DNA of 64,000 nt from Leptoclinus maculatus (GCA_032191485.1 JAVDOI010000011.1:2513438-2577437), one strand, 5' to 3'; shown: positions 48,901 to 62,437, numbered from the stretch's first letter. Notes: a model not told the origin generated them from the sequence alone. Numbers and translations: made by a program.

Positions 48901-51135
48901 GCCGTTTTGCTGAAGAACATCAGCAGGTGCCGGTACAGAAACCTGAGAGTACATTTTAAAAATGTATGAAAAATGTCATTCGGACCGAAAGTTCCATTTC
49001 CTACCAACTTACCTCATAAGTGACCTCCTCGCATTTACCAATGCGTGTGAATCGTGCACGATTCGTCCGCTTGACGAGGCACTCTCTTTGGTATTCAAGT
49101 TCCCCGTGCCGAGAGCGACCACCTCGTATCCGCTGGCTGGACAGAGAGGAGTTTGTACACAGCTTAATGCACGGGATGACCTTTACTTTATACACGTCAT
49201 CGTATTTATTATGCAGGATGCAGACGACAGAGTACCATGAACAGCTGTACAAACTGCAGCTGTAAAGTCCATCTACTGCAGGGGGCCGTGTTGTCAGAGA
49301 GGTGGTGTTTGAGGCTGTGCAGTAGATTGTGGTGGGGTTGTATTAAGAGCATCATTCTAAGCTTACCTGCTATTTTGCCAACAACATGCCAACAATCACT
49401 GTACTCTAAAATGAGCCTACTTAAAAACACCAGTCTATATTGGTTTCGTAATCTTTACGGACCGAGACGTCCTCCGGCGTTTTTGCGAGAGCTCACTTAC
49501 AGGTCTGGATGATGAAAGCTGCTGTGGTGCCGGCACAAGGAGAGAACTCTGGGTGGCTGTTGATCAGTTTAGTGAGCTGATCCCTGACAGCGTGTGGAAT
49601 CTGGAGGTTCACGGAACTGGTCCTTTCTGAAAAGCAAGGAAGAGAAAGAAAGAAAAATCAACTGGGCTATAACTATGAGAGAGGCATACGAGGTATGGAG
49701 ATATGCACATTCTACGATAGCACCTGTTTGTACAGTAGTCTTTGGCTATATATATATATATATATACGAGTGATCCTACAAGTCAGTCACCTGAGCTCAA
49801 TCCAAACAGGTTACAGTTCCTACAATTTGCATCCAATATGGACATCAACCCCTTAAAATGTCACCTCAGAGAGACGAGAGTACTGAGCAAACTGAGCAAA
49901 AAGAAGCGACACTGTCCTAATATTTGCCATCTCGCAAATGGGAGATTCAAGAGTGAGAGAGAGTCGTATAGAATATCCAGAATTACCCCTATTGGCTCTG
50001 CAGGGATGCATATCAGAGATGGAGGGCTCCTCTTTCACTGGCAGTGGTGGAGGGACATCTAGGGAAACAAACAGGCATGGAAAGAGTCACTTCATACAAT
50101 ACTACACTTTACTGTGACAATGTTCTTAAAAGTCACACAATAACACAATTCAAATGATAAAGGAAATAAAAGATTGTATTTTTATGGTCATAATTCATTT
50201 CTAATATCTACTTATGTTGTTGTGAAAACATCTCATGTAATCTCGTAAAATGTAGTGAAAATCAATTCCGTCTCACCACGTTATAATGACGTGTACTGTA
50301 ACAGAAACACACTATACTCTGATCGGCAGTAGATCCTCACCTGACGCTTCAGGGAGGAAAGACTTCAGACTTTCCAAGGTGGGCAGAAGGTCCGGCAGAG
50401 CGAGCTGCGCCGCTTTCAGCCGAGCCTCCTTCTTCGTTATCCCCATGCCGGTCTTGTACTCGACGCCATCAATCACCACACAGAAGGCAAAATAAAGCCC
50501 GGTTATGTTCCCTGAGGAAACAAGAGTCAAGACATGTATTCTGGTGCATTTTGATGTTTTTTTATAAATCAATCAACAGGCTCTTGTGGACCAATAAATA
50601 ACAGTAGTGGTCTCTGAGGTGAGTGCGAGTGCCCCGATGAGCTGAGGAGCGTCGCTGTACCTGTAGTCACCGTCTCCTTCATTTCCAGGTGGAACTGCAA
50701 AATGCTGGCAAGCTGATGCAGCAAAGACACGGCGTTCGTCTCGCCTTCAGTGTATTTGTCAACCAGAGTTTGAGGGGAAACTGATGGCTTGAAAGCGTAA
50801 CCTTAGTGGGTGGAATGAGAAGGCAGATTAAAAATGTACACCTATACATGCGATACATATCTTATACAAGCGTTTTGGTTGAACCCAGACCTCATAGGGG
50901 AGAATGCAGTGTTAACGTTATTATCTGAATGAATTATTAGAGGCATTCAAGCAAACGCACCACGTTTAAATGGACTTTTCACTTTTTGGTAAAAATGGTC
51001 TCCGCTAGGGCGATTCAAGGCAGACGGATGCGCGTGCGAGTCGCTCAGTCCTGACGTCGGAGGAGCATTCTCCGTGAGGATCTGAGCGAAAGACGCTCCT
51101 CTGGAACCTCGACACGATCCACGGGCTGGAAACAT
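45961..51135 (-). CDS. adad1: ADAD1, adenosine deaminase domain-containing 1 (12 coding exons)
   Basis: Germ-cell RNA-binding protein related to ADAR editing enzymes; in mammals it is a testis nuclear protein needed for sperm formation. Minus-strand exons: 51135-50961, 50801-50661, 50511-50341, 50058-49987, 49626-49501, 49136-49013, 48942-48772, 48514-48439, 48304-48148, 46919-46685, 46434-46302 and 46074-45961 (TGA 45963-45961). All phases join, giving 564 aa (human about 576). Order: N-terminal SFAQIL motif; dsRNA-binding domain (about 65-150, with KKEARLKAAQLAL); ADAR-type deaminase domain (about 200-560) with GRIVHDSHALVNARRSL, LGYQGALLSHFIEP, SPFKSGPALASRLCKAAML and the ending DNFNM. The ADAR catalytic HAE is H259-A-L261, and the two zinc cysteines are K318 (LPKGA) and A373 (MSATDK), so editing activity is not expected. 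The start ATG was chosen because it places SFAQIL about 14 residues in, as in mammals. Confidence 0.93.
49747..49767. repeat. (TA)n microsatellite in an adad1 intron
   Basis: Short pure TA tract within an adad1 intron. Confidence 0.9.
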
Positions 51136-51567
51136 CCTGGAAGCTTTCACGATGACTGGAAAGAAGAGAACACCAAACTATATGATTAACAAGAAACTAC
51201 GGATACGGACATCTTAGCTCCCAACGGTCCAAGGGCATCCATGCAGTCTGACCAGCTGTGACCACTTATGTTCAGTGGTGTAGTTATTCCATATTAAAAA
51301 CATATCATACAACAATAGAAGTGTCCTTCTCTGTAGAAACACATTCCCGTTAAAAGTTTTGACGTTATATTGAAGGCAAAATCTCTATTTTAGAAGCTAT
51401 GTTATGCTAAAACTTTCCAAACTCACCACGCTCGAAGTTGCTACTATGTGTACAGCGAATGCTTCAAATTCAACAACAACGCACAAACATATCTTGTATC
51501 TTTTTTTAAATTGTTTGTGTTGTTTTGAATTTGTAACAGTTTCGAAGCCCCCCGCGTGTGGTCTCAC

Positions 51568-51650
51568 CGTTGATGTCCAGGAACGTGTGCGTGTTGTGAG
51601 TCAGGTGGTTGTCGTTTGATTGACGGCGGTGCCGTGCAGAGATCGTTTCT
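51568..51650 (-). other. adad1: Probable non-coding first exon of adad1
   Basis: A good donor (CAACG followed by gtgagac, exon end 51568) lies 5' of the coding start and could join the acceptor tttccag before 51155. No ATG is seen in this stretch, so it would be 5' UTR. The upstream limit is a guess. Confidence 0.45.
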
Positions 51651-51733
51651 ATGAGAGGAAGGACTACACTGTTTGGGAAATTGACGATGCTGTTTTGTGC
51701 GGAGTTTTTCCGAAACTACAGTTCAGGTTGCAC

Positions 51734-52877
51734 CAGTGGCGGCTGGCCAATAGAGGGCCATGGGGCGTGGCCACACCTTGAGCCACAAAACAAAATATTA
51801 TACAAATTGTCAATATTTGTGTTTTTGAAATATGGAATGTACCCAGTAATATTTGTAAAAATAAAATATGATAACTGCGCAAAATATATGCTTTTCCTGC
51901 ACGTCCTCTCCGCCTGTCTGCATGTCTCAGCAGCGCTGGGGCCATGGAAAATTGGCCCACAGGAGGCGGGTCTATGAAGCAGTTTAGCCAATTGCTGATT
52001 AAAGATATAAATGAGTGACATACAATTTAGCCAATCAGCGTCCTCAAATAGATTCAGTTTGTCCCCAAGCTGCGCGTTCTCGTCAGGAGAAGTCTAGCGC
52101 GAGCGCTACTCCTCCAAGACCCGTTTGAGAGGAGAACTTTGGCGGAGATTCTGCAGGCCAAAGAGCTGATCCCAGATCAGCCTGACCTCACGATCAGACA
52201 GCAGACTAGCGGGAAAGGGAAGCAGTACATGCGAAGCTTCTCTAGTAGCTGTACACCAGACAGGTTTGGCTAGCTGGATGACGTCATGCTAATAACTTAA
52301 AACAACGGGGACAGATCCAGCATGGACAGCTAGGGAGTGAGGGATGAGGAGGTAAGGAAACATGAGAACACCACACATGGAGAACTCTGTCAAGCTACAT
52401 TCATATTAGGCAAAGTGAACATCTTTTCTTCTACTTAGTTGTCCTCAGTCTCATCTGCTTAACTTGGTCATGGAGGCATCAACATTTAATAGAGATGGTA
52501 AATTAACAGTGAAAACTCATCATAGCTTCATTTAACATCAGTATTTCGAATTACACTTCATGTTTACTTCTCCTGATGTTTACCTCTTATAACAAGGTCC
52601 ATACATATATATATGTGTATGTGTTTTATATTATACTGAATATTATTATATAATAAATATATATATATATTATACTGAATTCCCTGTGAGGGTGACTCAA
52701 ATTGTTATTAAGTGTTATTTACTGCTTTTTTTCGTGTTGGAATAAATGTTAAATATTTAACTGCAAAGTAGTAATGCATGTTTGATACCTTAATTTGTTT
52801 GCATTAAATCATTCTGGGATGTTTGCTGAAATTGATAAGATGGCCCTACCTAGAACATGTTCCACCAGCCGCCACCG
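51734..52877. mobile_element. hAT-type non-autonomous transposon (1144 bp) upstream of adad1
   Basis: Ends CAGTGGCGGCTGG and CCAGCCGCCACCG pair at 12 of 13 positions. Both flanks carry the exact 8-bp duplication GGTTGCAC (51726-51733 and 52878-52885). No transposase frame. The end sequence resembles that of the element at 28702, so they may be related. It sits about 100-170 bp before the proposed adad1 first exon. Confidence 0.88.
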
Positions 52878-53571
52878 GGTTGCACGTCGGTCGACCTGAA
52901 ATCCGAGAAAAAGCTGTAAAGCAATTGGTCAGTTGGTCAGTCAGTCAATCACTCTGTGATTATTGGATGGAAGATTTTATTTTAATAATTGCGTTACAAC
53001 CTTTCAAGCGTCACGTGGGAGCCCTACGTGTCCGATAAGCCGACATGATGCACTGATGATGACTGATACCATCTTCATTATTGATTATCATCATCTATAA
53101 ACTTCACTCAGGAACAGGAATGCTCTTTTATTGACATTTTAGACGTGTTCATAGTGGCTTGATTAGTGATCAGGTGAGTGAACAGGTGAAGGGAGTTGGA
53201 CTGATGAGGAGGGAGTGGCTGACAGGTAGAGTGAGGAGGGTGTGGATCTGACCTGTGACACCTTGTAGTAATAAATCCTAAAGATACCTCTCCCTACCAG
53301 ACGGCCACTGTAGTTCTCCGACACACTTGGAAAGGGGAGGGGTATGTTCCTTCTTGCTATCTAACTAAACTAAATCTCACTTTACTTTAAACGAGAGAAC
53401 TTTAGCCTAAAATATGCTCTCCCTTCCTCCTCGTCCCAGCACATGCAGCTATGCCTGGGCATTATCTGACAGCCTCAGGCTGGAGCTCCAGATAGCCAGC
53501 AAACTCTTTCCCTCTACCCAGCTTCTAGCCACTCTTCCGGGGCATTATGTGGTTCAGGGGATGGATCCCTT

Positions 53572-54622
53572 TAGGGCTGCAACTAACGATTATTTTAATA
53601 ATCGATTAATCTGTCGATTATTTTTACGATTAATCGATGAATCGGATAAAAAAAAAAAAACATTAATTTCCAACCCTTTATTCAAAAACAGTATGCTTTA
53701 TGCTTTACATCTGCCAATTATATCGGTTTTTTTTAAATAAAGTGCACAAAAAAATTTTTTGTTTAAAGGGACCTGAGCTGTCAGAACAATAAATCATTTA
53801 TAAAAAATAGAGAAAAATACAAATCAGAAAACTTAACAGGATTTGTTTGAACGTCAGAACTTGTTCTCTACACTACACTCACAGATGCACACACTCACAA
53901 ACTCACACTCACAGACGCACACACTCTCACACTCAGACACGCACACACACTCAAGTTCACTTGAAGCTTATTCATTACATTATTACCATCATTGTAGTAA
54001 GTACAAGTTAAGTTAATTTATACACCACATTTAAACACAGTTTAAGATGACCAAGTGCTATAAAAAAAATTAAAAAGTACAACACACACAAATATATTTG
54101 TCAACAATAACCGATATGGGACAAAGCACAGAATATATATACATGACAACAGATTGAAAAATGAATGGGCCAAAAAAGGCGAGTGAATAAAAACGTGTCT
54201 TTAGTCCTGCTTTACTACTGTTATTAACGAGCTAACGCTAACTTGTCATGCTTGTCAAACTGGATAACGAGTAAACACCAGCACCAGAAGAGCTACTGGA
54301 GGGACGTTACGTCCCTGATAGCAGTCGACTCCGGGGCGGCTGATCCGCCGTACTGTCGCACTCGGTTCGGCCATGCACGCCGGATACGCCCCGCCTACGG
54401 ATCGCGCACCGTCAAACATCGTTACGGGTCTCTCCGGTGGTCTTTCCTCTACCTCCGCTCTGCTCCGCGCTCAACTCAACTTTTTTTTTATACTCAAACA
54501 TCTCCGCGACTTATTGAGTGGCATAATAATCGCGCGACACAACGAATCGATAATGAAATTCGTTGCCAACTCTTTTAATAATCGAATTTTATCGATTTTA
54601 TCGATTCGTTGTTGCAGCCCTA
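53572..54622. mobile_element. hAT-type non-autonomous transposon (1051 bp)
   Basis: Ends TAGGGCTGCAAC and GTTGCAGCCCTA are exact reverse complements, with subterminal TAATCGATTAATC/AATCGATT motifs. Both flanks carry the exact 8-bp duplication GATCCCTT (53564-53571 and 54623-54630). The TAGGGCTGCAAC end is a well-known hAT type in vertebrates. The internal open frame 54243-54578 does not resemble a transposase. Confidence 0.92.
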
Positions 54623-54630
54623 GATCCCTT

Positions 54631-57600
54631 TAAAACATAATGTTGCTACTTCGATTCCTCAGTGTCCTTGATTTAAATGCTTAGGATTAGATAAATGCGG
54701 AGGTAAACTTTTATGTATTCATGTGACATTAAATCAAGTTATATAGAGAGCGAAAGTAATAGCAGCAGTATATTCGTGAATATTTAGACGTATTAATATC
54801 TCCTAATATGAGCAAATAGGTTCGGGCAGAAGTATGACTATTGAAGGCGACTTGGTTTCTTACATGTATGTCTTTTCATCTCTACATGAAGGGAACAAAA
54901 TTATTTGAGTGTCAGCATTTATTCATGACCTGTTAGCACCGTAGGTCACTTTTTAGGTCCAAGATATGTTTGCATTAGGCTTTGTTCCAGTGTAAGTTAT
55001 GAAACATTGAAGTGGGAGGTGATTGAAAAGGGGCTTCCTCTCTCACCGCCCCCCCCCGCTGACATGATGACAGTTGTGGTATAGCGGTACACAGAGGCAG
55101 CTTCCTCCTCCTCCTCCTCCTCTCAGACATACGTTCACACTCCTTCTCTCGATGCCTGCAAACAACACAGTATGTATCCTCTCTGAGACAACACTAACGC
55201 ATCTTAAACACCTTCAGTGGAGTCCTGTTCATGTTAGTCTTAAAATAGTTGTGTGCACTCACTGGCTTATTTTGTGACCTCATACTGATACTAACACTGA
55301 GGGGGTTTCACACTCTCCCAATTTGTTATTTATAGAAAAGGCCTGGTCTCGTCATAGACGACGGTAAAATGACGAGGCAGGTCACGGGACACTTGGCCTA
55401 TATTATCGCAGACGATGCGATCAGCGGATGATAACTGCAGTTAGCTTTGCTGACATCATAACTTAGATTAAGATTCAAAATCCGAGATGAATGTGAAATA
55501 AGAATTGCACCTTTTGATCGTGACGTTGTACCATCTGTGCATTTGTACTGTTAAAGATGTATATTTTATCTTTTGAGTTAAGAAACTGACCTATCGCTGT
55601 ATGTTGGATTCTGTGAATTCATATTTTGTGGTTTTGTCATTGCTATTGGTGTTTGAAGAGTTGGTACCTTTTCACCAAAATGAAATTACCCGAATCAATT
55701 ATTCGTGTCCTTATTCTGACAAATCTGGTGCCCTCTTAGTCACGTTTTCCCATTCACCTGTCATCTCAGGGTAGCGGAGGAGGGCCAACGTTTCCTTTCT
55801 TGTCTCAACCTGAGGAGACGGTGGAAAGTGGTCACTAATGTAAACTGAGCTATACTTAAGAGAGCCACTGCTTTAAGGTTAGTTCAGTGCGTAGAAGAGC
55901 TTTGTGGTGCTTGATATTTCATTGTACCGTATGTATTTTCCAGCCTTATTGCTGAGTGGGCTCCGTGCAGTGGACGTGAGGGGGTGGCTGGCTGTGGTTA
56001 GGGGCTTGACAGTCCTTGTGGACAGGAACTGCCAGAAATGAAACTTTTGTATGTTAAGGGGTCGTTATGAAAGAATTGAAAGTGTTTTCAACCCCCCCCC
56101 CCCTCGAACCGTGAAATACCTTCACTAGGGGGATTATTACGAGAATGTATAAGTTAAGTGGAACAAGCAGCCCCCACAGCCAGCGAGCAGTGAAGGTCAC
56201 CACAGGAAAACAAAGATGGTTTTACACCCCCGCAGATTGTAGGGACGAATTTTGAATTGACTTTTCTCATCTGTCACACTTGAAAAGGGAAAGGACGCAG
56301 GTCTGAAATGAGTTTGCACGCTCCATCCTTCTGTTAATCTCCCCATAAGCAGCTAAGACAAAGGAAAAAGTTGAGTCACTCGACCCAGTGTTCCCATTAA
56401 TGAAGCTGGAGGAGAAACTGTTGCTCTTTGTTTGTCTTCTGTGGGGGGGGGGGGACAATGCAATTAGCTCATGTTTGCAGAAATAATTTGTATTTTAAAC
56501 ACATTTTGGGCATTTCGCTTGTACTCTTCCAGACTTTTATAGTAAAACAAAAGGAAGAAGTGTAAAATGTAATTCATGATTCCGCAGCACGATCCTTGTG
56601 CTGCATGTATGTACGTAAACGACGAAGGCGTAATTTGCTCAAGAGAAAAAGGTTGAAAAGTGCATCAATCTTCAGCACGGAAAGATCACAACGGCTCAAT
56701 CGGAAATGAAACCCTCGACTCTGGAAATATTTGCTGTTATTAATAACTTGGTGCATATCTGCACCCCCTTACCAATTTGGAAAACCTAAACCCCAACAGA
56801 AAGCCATTAAAGGCAGCGGAATTTCCCCCAACGGGTGAGATTTTCAGGACTCAAACTCAGACAGAAACCTTTTTTTTTTTTATTTATTTTGATTAAACAG
56901 GCATTTTGCAAAAAAAAAAAGGATACAGAGGCAACGGACCAGAGCAAGACGCATGCATGAGGTCATGACACACAGGATCTGATACAATTTGGAGAGACCA
57001 ACACTTGCACATGCATGATGTATATTTAGATATCAATCTTCAATGGTTGCAGTCTTACTTTTGCTTCCACCCACGGTAGCAATTCTGATCAATATACCAA
57101 TAACAGGCTTTCTTAACTGACATTTAACGCTGTTTAAGTCTTACTAAAATCATTTACATGTGGATATTATTAAAATACAGCATGTCACTTATTGATCCAT
57201 GTGTTTGTATCGTTCAACTTCCACCCATATTCACATCGTGTCATTTTTGCTTTTGTGACAGTAGAGGGCAGTGTAAGAATGGAGATGAAACTGAAGTCAG
57301 AGCCACAAACACACTTCATGTGATTCATGTAGAAAACGAGGAGGTTCTCACCGTGAAACACTCGCTGTGGTGAGAAGTGATGATGGCAGACGTCAGTGAT
57401 GAAGATGATGAGTCACAAAGGTTGGGTAGGTGACTTTAAAATGATGAGGTAGAGCGGTTTTGACCTCATCAAAGACTGCCACATATTACAAAGGTTTATG
57501 CAAATCAGATAAATAAAATAACACAAGATTGCAAAGGTACATTTATTCAAAGTAATTTGTTTTTGTGCTCATAATCTATAAGGAAAACATGATAATTTCA

Positions 57601-58560
57601 GCTCTACTTGATGCCATTCACAGTATTTTGTGCACCCTTAGACGGCAAATTTGCTCAGAAAGTTAACATTAAAGACTTCCAAGTTCCTGATTTATGATGA
57701 GGAATAAAAATATCCCTCTCAGGGCTCATCACAGGATGCACACACAGGCACTTCTTTCCAAGTAAACACAGGCAGTGCAGACGGCGTGGTCGGGTGGGGG
57801 TGTCGTAGAAAAGCAGGCCGTCCAACAAAGTGATGAGATCAAGACCTTGATGGTCAATTAGGAAATGTTGAAAAATGCAGACCTGTCTATCTATCACAAA
57901 ATGATATGCTAATTCTACATATATAAAATATAATTAACCTCTATAAAACTTTTAAATTAAATATTTCATACTTTATTAGGTATTCTTGCCATATAAAGAC
58001 GTGCACTGATGATTGCTGGGTAATATGTTGATTGTATCTAAAATCAAAGCTCTATTGGATCATGTGACGGGACGTTATGATATACTTTAGCTCCTTCAGG
58101 CGCAATATCTGTCCAAGCTGAGCACATGTGCAAGCCTTGGGCCCGTCACGACTACCTTATGGACCGCTGTTTCCACGTATGATGTGGGACTACATACACA
58201 TAATGGGCTGCAGAGAGCTACACTAACCGCTTTACTGGACAGAGTGCCCCCCCAGACCATCAGAAACCAGAGCCTATAGCGCCCCATGGCTAACTCACGT
58301 TTGCTCTGACAGCACCCCGACCATTGATAAATAACAGCAGCTCTTCTTTAGCCTGCTGGTGCAGTCGCGTTCAGCTGCAGCTCTCCACTGCGTCTCCACA
58401 GCCGAGATTGAATCTTCCCCATTCATTAGACTAAGTGGATGAGGCTCTCTAATAGGGGCTCCCTTCCCCTCAATAATTGCCGTTGATTGGCGTAAATTAG
58501 ACACTAGTTGCCAGACGAGTGATTCTCGACGACGATAATCCGATTCCCAACTCAAACTAA
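54631..58560. other. Gene-free region
   Basis: About 3.9 kb with no exon I can support on either strand. Short C and G runs and a CCT-type repeat (about 55105-55120) are present. KIAA1109, expected beyond adad1 from mammalian gene order, was looked for and not recognised. Confidence 0.5.
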
Positions 58561-58689
58561 TAGGATTTTAACTCTGGCTTTGGCCTAATGTCCGTCTGCA
58601 AACCCTGGCTGTGGCCCTATGCCCCATCTAGCCGACGTCCTCTGGATCATATCTGGGCCGAGCCGAAGCCGCCGTGGTGTATGGATTCA

Positions 58690-58717
58690 GCGGGGTTGGG
58701 GGGGGGGGGGGGGGGGT
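58690..58717. repeat. Poly(G) run
   Basis: About 20 consecutive G with minor interruption; a possible G-quadruplex former and a likely sequencing trouble spot. Confidence 0.9.
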
Positions 58718-59339
58718 CGGGGGTCATCCTTGTCCTTTGCCTCATCCTCTCGGGTGACTCATCCCTTGCACGACATTCTTGGCATCAATTGGTCATTCAT
58801 GTGTGTCACTTACATCATCAAGGGAACATGCGTGTGAATGAGACGGTTGGAGTACAGAGCGGATGTTGGATGTCTTTCGAGTGACATGTAGCAGTTTAGG
58901 CCTGAATGCTGACTGATGAGACCTTTGAGAGCTCTGAGACAGTGTGGACATCAATCAAACTTAACAAACAGACACTAGACGTCCCATGTTTCGTTGCAGA
59001 CGCAGTAATCTCCCGTGGCTGGATACAAATCACTCATGGCATCTACTTTGGCTAAATCCTGGTTCAACGTAATACAACTTGTAATTACATTACAAGTGAT
59101 ACAATGTTACCAAATGTTTGGGAAACAGTCTATTAAAAATGCATTTTCCAGACCATTTGCAGCGTTTTTGACAAGACAAATACGAAATCTAGCACTACTT
59201 GCATTTGAAATGAATTACAATGAATTCAAGTCTTCAACGCCAGCCCATTTTGATGTCCATTCTCCCAGTAGCCAGTCTGGCACCGTCCCATGTGCCCTCC
59301 CAACAACATGAAGTCTAGAGGAGCACCCTGAATGTTCTT

Positions 59340-59900
59340 TTTGTCATTCAGTTGATAAGGGAACGGTGCTGCTACTAAGGCCTCGAGGACTAATGAATCT
59401 CCACTCCATTACCGCTGAATCGGACAGATTGCTCTCCCGGAGAAATGAATTGAGTTTTTTGTATTTGTGAGATCATTCTCCCTCCATTAACTGCTCTTTA
59501 TCCCGTCTCTTCATCACAGGCAAATCGGGTTAGGCAGCTATGATTAGCTGGGGTGGCCTCCCTTTTTAAAAGGTAATTGGGTTTGGCGGCTCAGCTGATA
59601 GTGCCATTAGGACCAATAAAGGCTGGGCTCGGCTCATCGAGTGAAACAGATTCTTCAGCAGCAGATGGCAGACGGAGGGAGAGGGCTCTGATGCATCGAG
59701 GCCGAAAACAAAGTTTGTGTAACCAAAGTAGTTCGGGGGCATCCTCTCTGTGCCCCCTCTCCCCCCCCCCAACCTCTTTCAATAGCGGTGATGGGGGCAT
59801 TTCCAGAATTCCAGACAATGACGCCTTTTTAATATGCTGATTGCAAAATAATTAGTTCATTAGAATGTGGCTTTTTCTATTGGGATAATCAATCACGCAG
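59340..59900. other. Possible conserved non-coding block
   Basis: Balanced-composition sequence without frames or repeats, with ATTAG, CCATTAG and GGATAATCAATCA-like motifs of the sort bound by homeodomain and PBX/MEIS factors. Conservation is inferred from texture only; no alignment was possible. Confidence 0.25.
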
Positions 59901-60532
59901 AAATGTTTTGTGTACTTTTGGCTGGGATGTCACCAAGGACTGGAGAGGAGTAGAATGCTTTCTGGGTACCACTGTCTCCTAAAAGTGTTCCCATACAAAC
60001 ACACAAAGTGTTTTGTGAATTGCGTATTTTGTCGCGCATCACGTTTGCTTTTGACGCGTCACAGATAACTTTAAAATGAGTCCTCAGAAGTCCACATGGA
60101 GGAGGTCGAGGTGGTGGATGGGTCACCTTGCCTAATAGTTTTTGTTGCTGTTTTTGTCTCGTTCTTTTCAGATTTTCATTTCATTTTAAGCCGCATCGTG
60201 ATGTTCTGTACTAAACCTATAAAATAGTTTTGTACCGATTTTGGGTTTTGTTTCAATTTACAACATTAACCACTTGTTTCAAACATTTTCTCACTGCGAC
60301 AGGGAGACAATACGTTTCCCTCAAAACCTAATTGAAAGTGCAGTTTTGTTGGGAATGTAATTCAGCAGCAGACGGGGTCGGTCTGTGAAATCATTTCCCC
60401 CCCCTCACACCATTGGAACGTGTTGATGCTAATGATCATTGGAACGTAGAAATCTTTTTTGTTAGTATAAACAGTCTACATTCTAGATCGAAGATGTCGA
60501 ACGAAGACGCGCATTGCGACCAGCAATCGATC

Positions 60533-60550
60533 CCCCCCCCCCCCCCCCCC
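60533..60550. repeat. Poly(C) run
   Basis: About 18 C in a row. Confidence 0.9.
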
Positions 60551-60619
60551 AACTGTATCATCTCCTGTCATCTGGACTAAAGGAAAGGTGAACTTGCCAA
60601 TTTCCGAGAAATCCTGCAT

Positions 60620-60650
60620 AGCCCCAGATAAACTTACTGCATCTGGGGCT
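60620..60650. repeat. 10-bp perfect inverted repeat
   Basis: Arms AGCCCCAGAT (60620-60629) and ATCTGGGGCT (60641-60650) with an 11-nt loop. Confidence 0.75.
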
Positions 60651-61379
60651 TCGTCCTATAGGAAAAGGTGCATTAGTGGTGACAGGAGGGCCGGTGGGGA
60701 CTGGTGCTGATGGGAGATTTAGACGGCTGGAGGTGGGCTTGTGTATTATGTGGCTGGCCGTTGCTGTGACTGTCTCTCTCTTATCTCTTCCACTGAGGGG
60801 GTCTGATGCCCACCGCTCCGCTTATCTGGCGGGATAGACTTAGTTTCTCCCCCTTTTCCTTCCCGGAATCGTCCCAGTTTAGGGAACTGTGGCAGTGGTC
60901 ACGTGAAAAGTGACTCTTTTTTTTTTTTTTTCCTGCAGAAGTTCATGTAAAGAAGCCATCTTTTTTAGTATCGTCTTTAAATCCTTTGCAGGATTTGATT
61001 TCAAGACGTGCGTTTATAATCCGATCAACTGGCTTTCTGCTGACCTTATCAACCTTGAGGACGGTTGTTTTTTGATGCCGCTGCAAAATCAAACGAGCCA
61101 AGTCAATGAAAGACGACTGCCTATTTTTACATTTCCTTTCCTTTTGTGAGAGAAAGGTTGTTTTTTGTGTGTTTGTGTATATATAATACAATGGAAATGA
61201 TCTATTTTACGTCTGCGTCTGCACACACAGTGATGTATTGCTGAGGTTTAACCAGAGGGTTGCGGTACATTTTCACCTGAGAGCTGCACATTTCCAGCCC
61301 TCCTAAATAAAACATTGTGTCGCCAGGCGCCGGTAAGTGTCCCTCAAAGAGCAGAGGGAGGAAGGGCGAGGGTAAAAAG

Positions 61380-62250
61380 CGTCCAGGTTAAGTTGTTTGA
61401 AAGGCCCCGGGTATTAAGAGGCATTTTACACTTAAGAAGTTGGTTTCGCTGGGTTTTCTGTTTCCCCTCTTATTGATTGATGCTCAACTATCAATGCATA
61501 ATAGAAAAGCACTCAGAGCAAATGCAGGGTTATGGCCTTGGGAGGGAGTCGGCAGACGAGACTGCAGCGCCCCCCCACTCCAATGCCATTATTGGCCCAT
61601 AAAGGATCCCTCGGGAAGGCCACGGTGTTCAGATCAGCACACACCAAATACCCAATTAAAAAAGGCTTTAAATTCCCTCCTCTTTCCTGGGCAAAAATCA
61701 ATCTGAATTCAATCTATTCGGCTAGGATTCCGACAGAGCAGGTAATTGCCCATAATCGGTCAGCTAGGTGACAACAGCTTAAAGGGGAGACACTAATACA
61801 ATCAGGTATTTGCTTTCAACGCCCGTCCCGGGCCCAGGCCTCGGCTGTCGAAAAACAGGTAGAGTGCAGTTTATGTAGCCATCAGACAAAGGCGTATATA
61901 AAGTTACACAAGTCTTCTATTGTGGGGCGCTCGACAGCTTGATAAAGAGATTCTGTAAAGCACCGGAGGAATGATACTTCCTAAATGACCCGTCATGAAG
62001 CTGCAATAAATGTATTCGCCGATCATCTTGGAAAGTAGCTTGTCGAGGAGCTGGAAATGAAATAGCGCCCGTATATTCTTCTATAAAAAGTTTCACATCG
62101 TCGACGCGTGTTTTGCACACAGTCCTTCGCGATCACGTCGGGGTTATTTCGATGAAATTCTACGCTCCCGCTCGAGACGTGGCGTACTTAATGGTAGCAT
62201 TAGATGAGTAGGATACTTAATGGGGGTATATTACTGTACATGGCCCCACC
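61380..62250. other. Possible conserved non-coding block
   Basis: No exons. Contains CCATTATTGGCCCATAAA, CCCAATTAAAAAAGG and TAATTGCCCATAAT-like stretches in otherwise non-repetitive sequence. This is the texture of developmental enhancers, but it is unproven. Confidence 0.25.
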
Positions 62251-62437
62251 CCACCTGGCTGGATGTTTTTCCATCGACTAATGCATGTGCTCTCGTGCTG
62301 CCTTAATGTTTTCTGCTCTCTGGAAGCAGATTTGTCATCTTTCAGACTGACACCCTCTGTATCTTAATTAAAACAGAAATGGACACAACACAGGATGACA
62401 TTATGGATATCAAAACTTACAGACAAATCTGTACGAT

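Noticed and set aside
54243..54578. 111-aa frame inside the hAT element as a transposase
   Set aside because: Too short, with no hAT dimerisation or catalytic motifs that I can see; the element looks non-autonomous.
57158..57373. 71-aa plus-strand frame as an exon of KIAA1109 or another gene
   Set aside because: No similarity recognised, the expected KIAA1109 strand is minus, and no matching splice chain was found.
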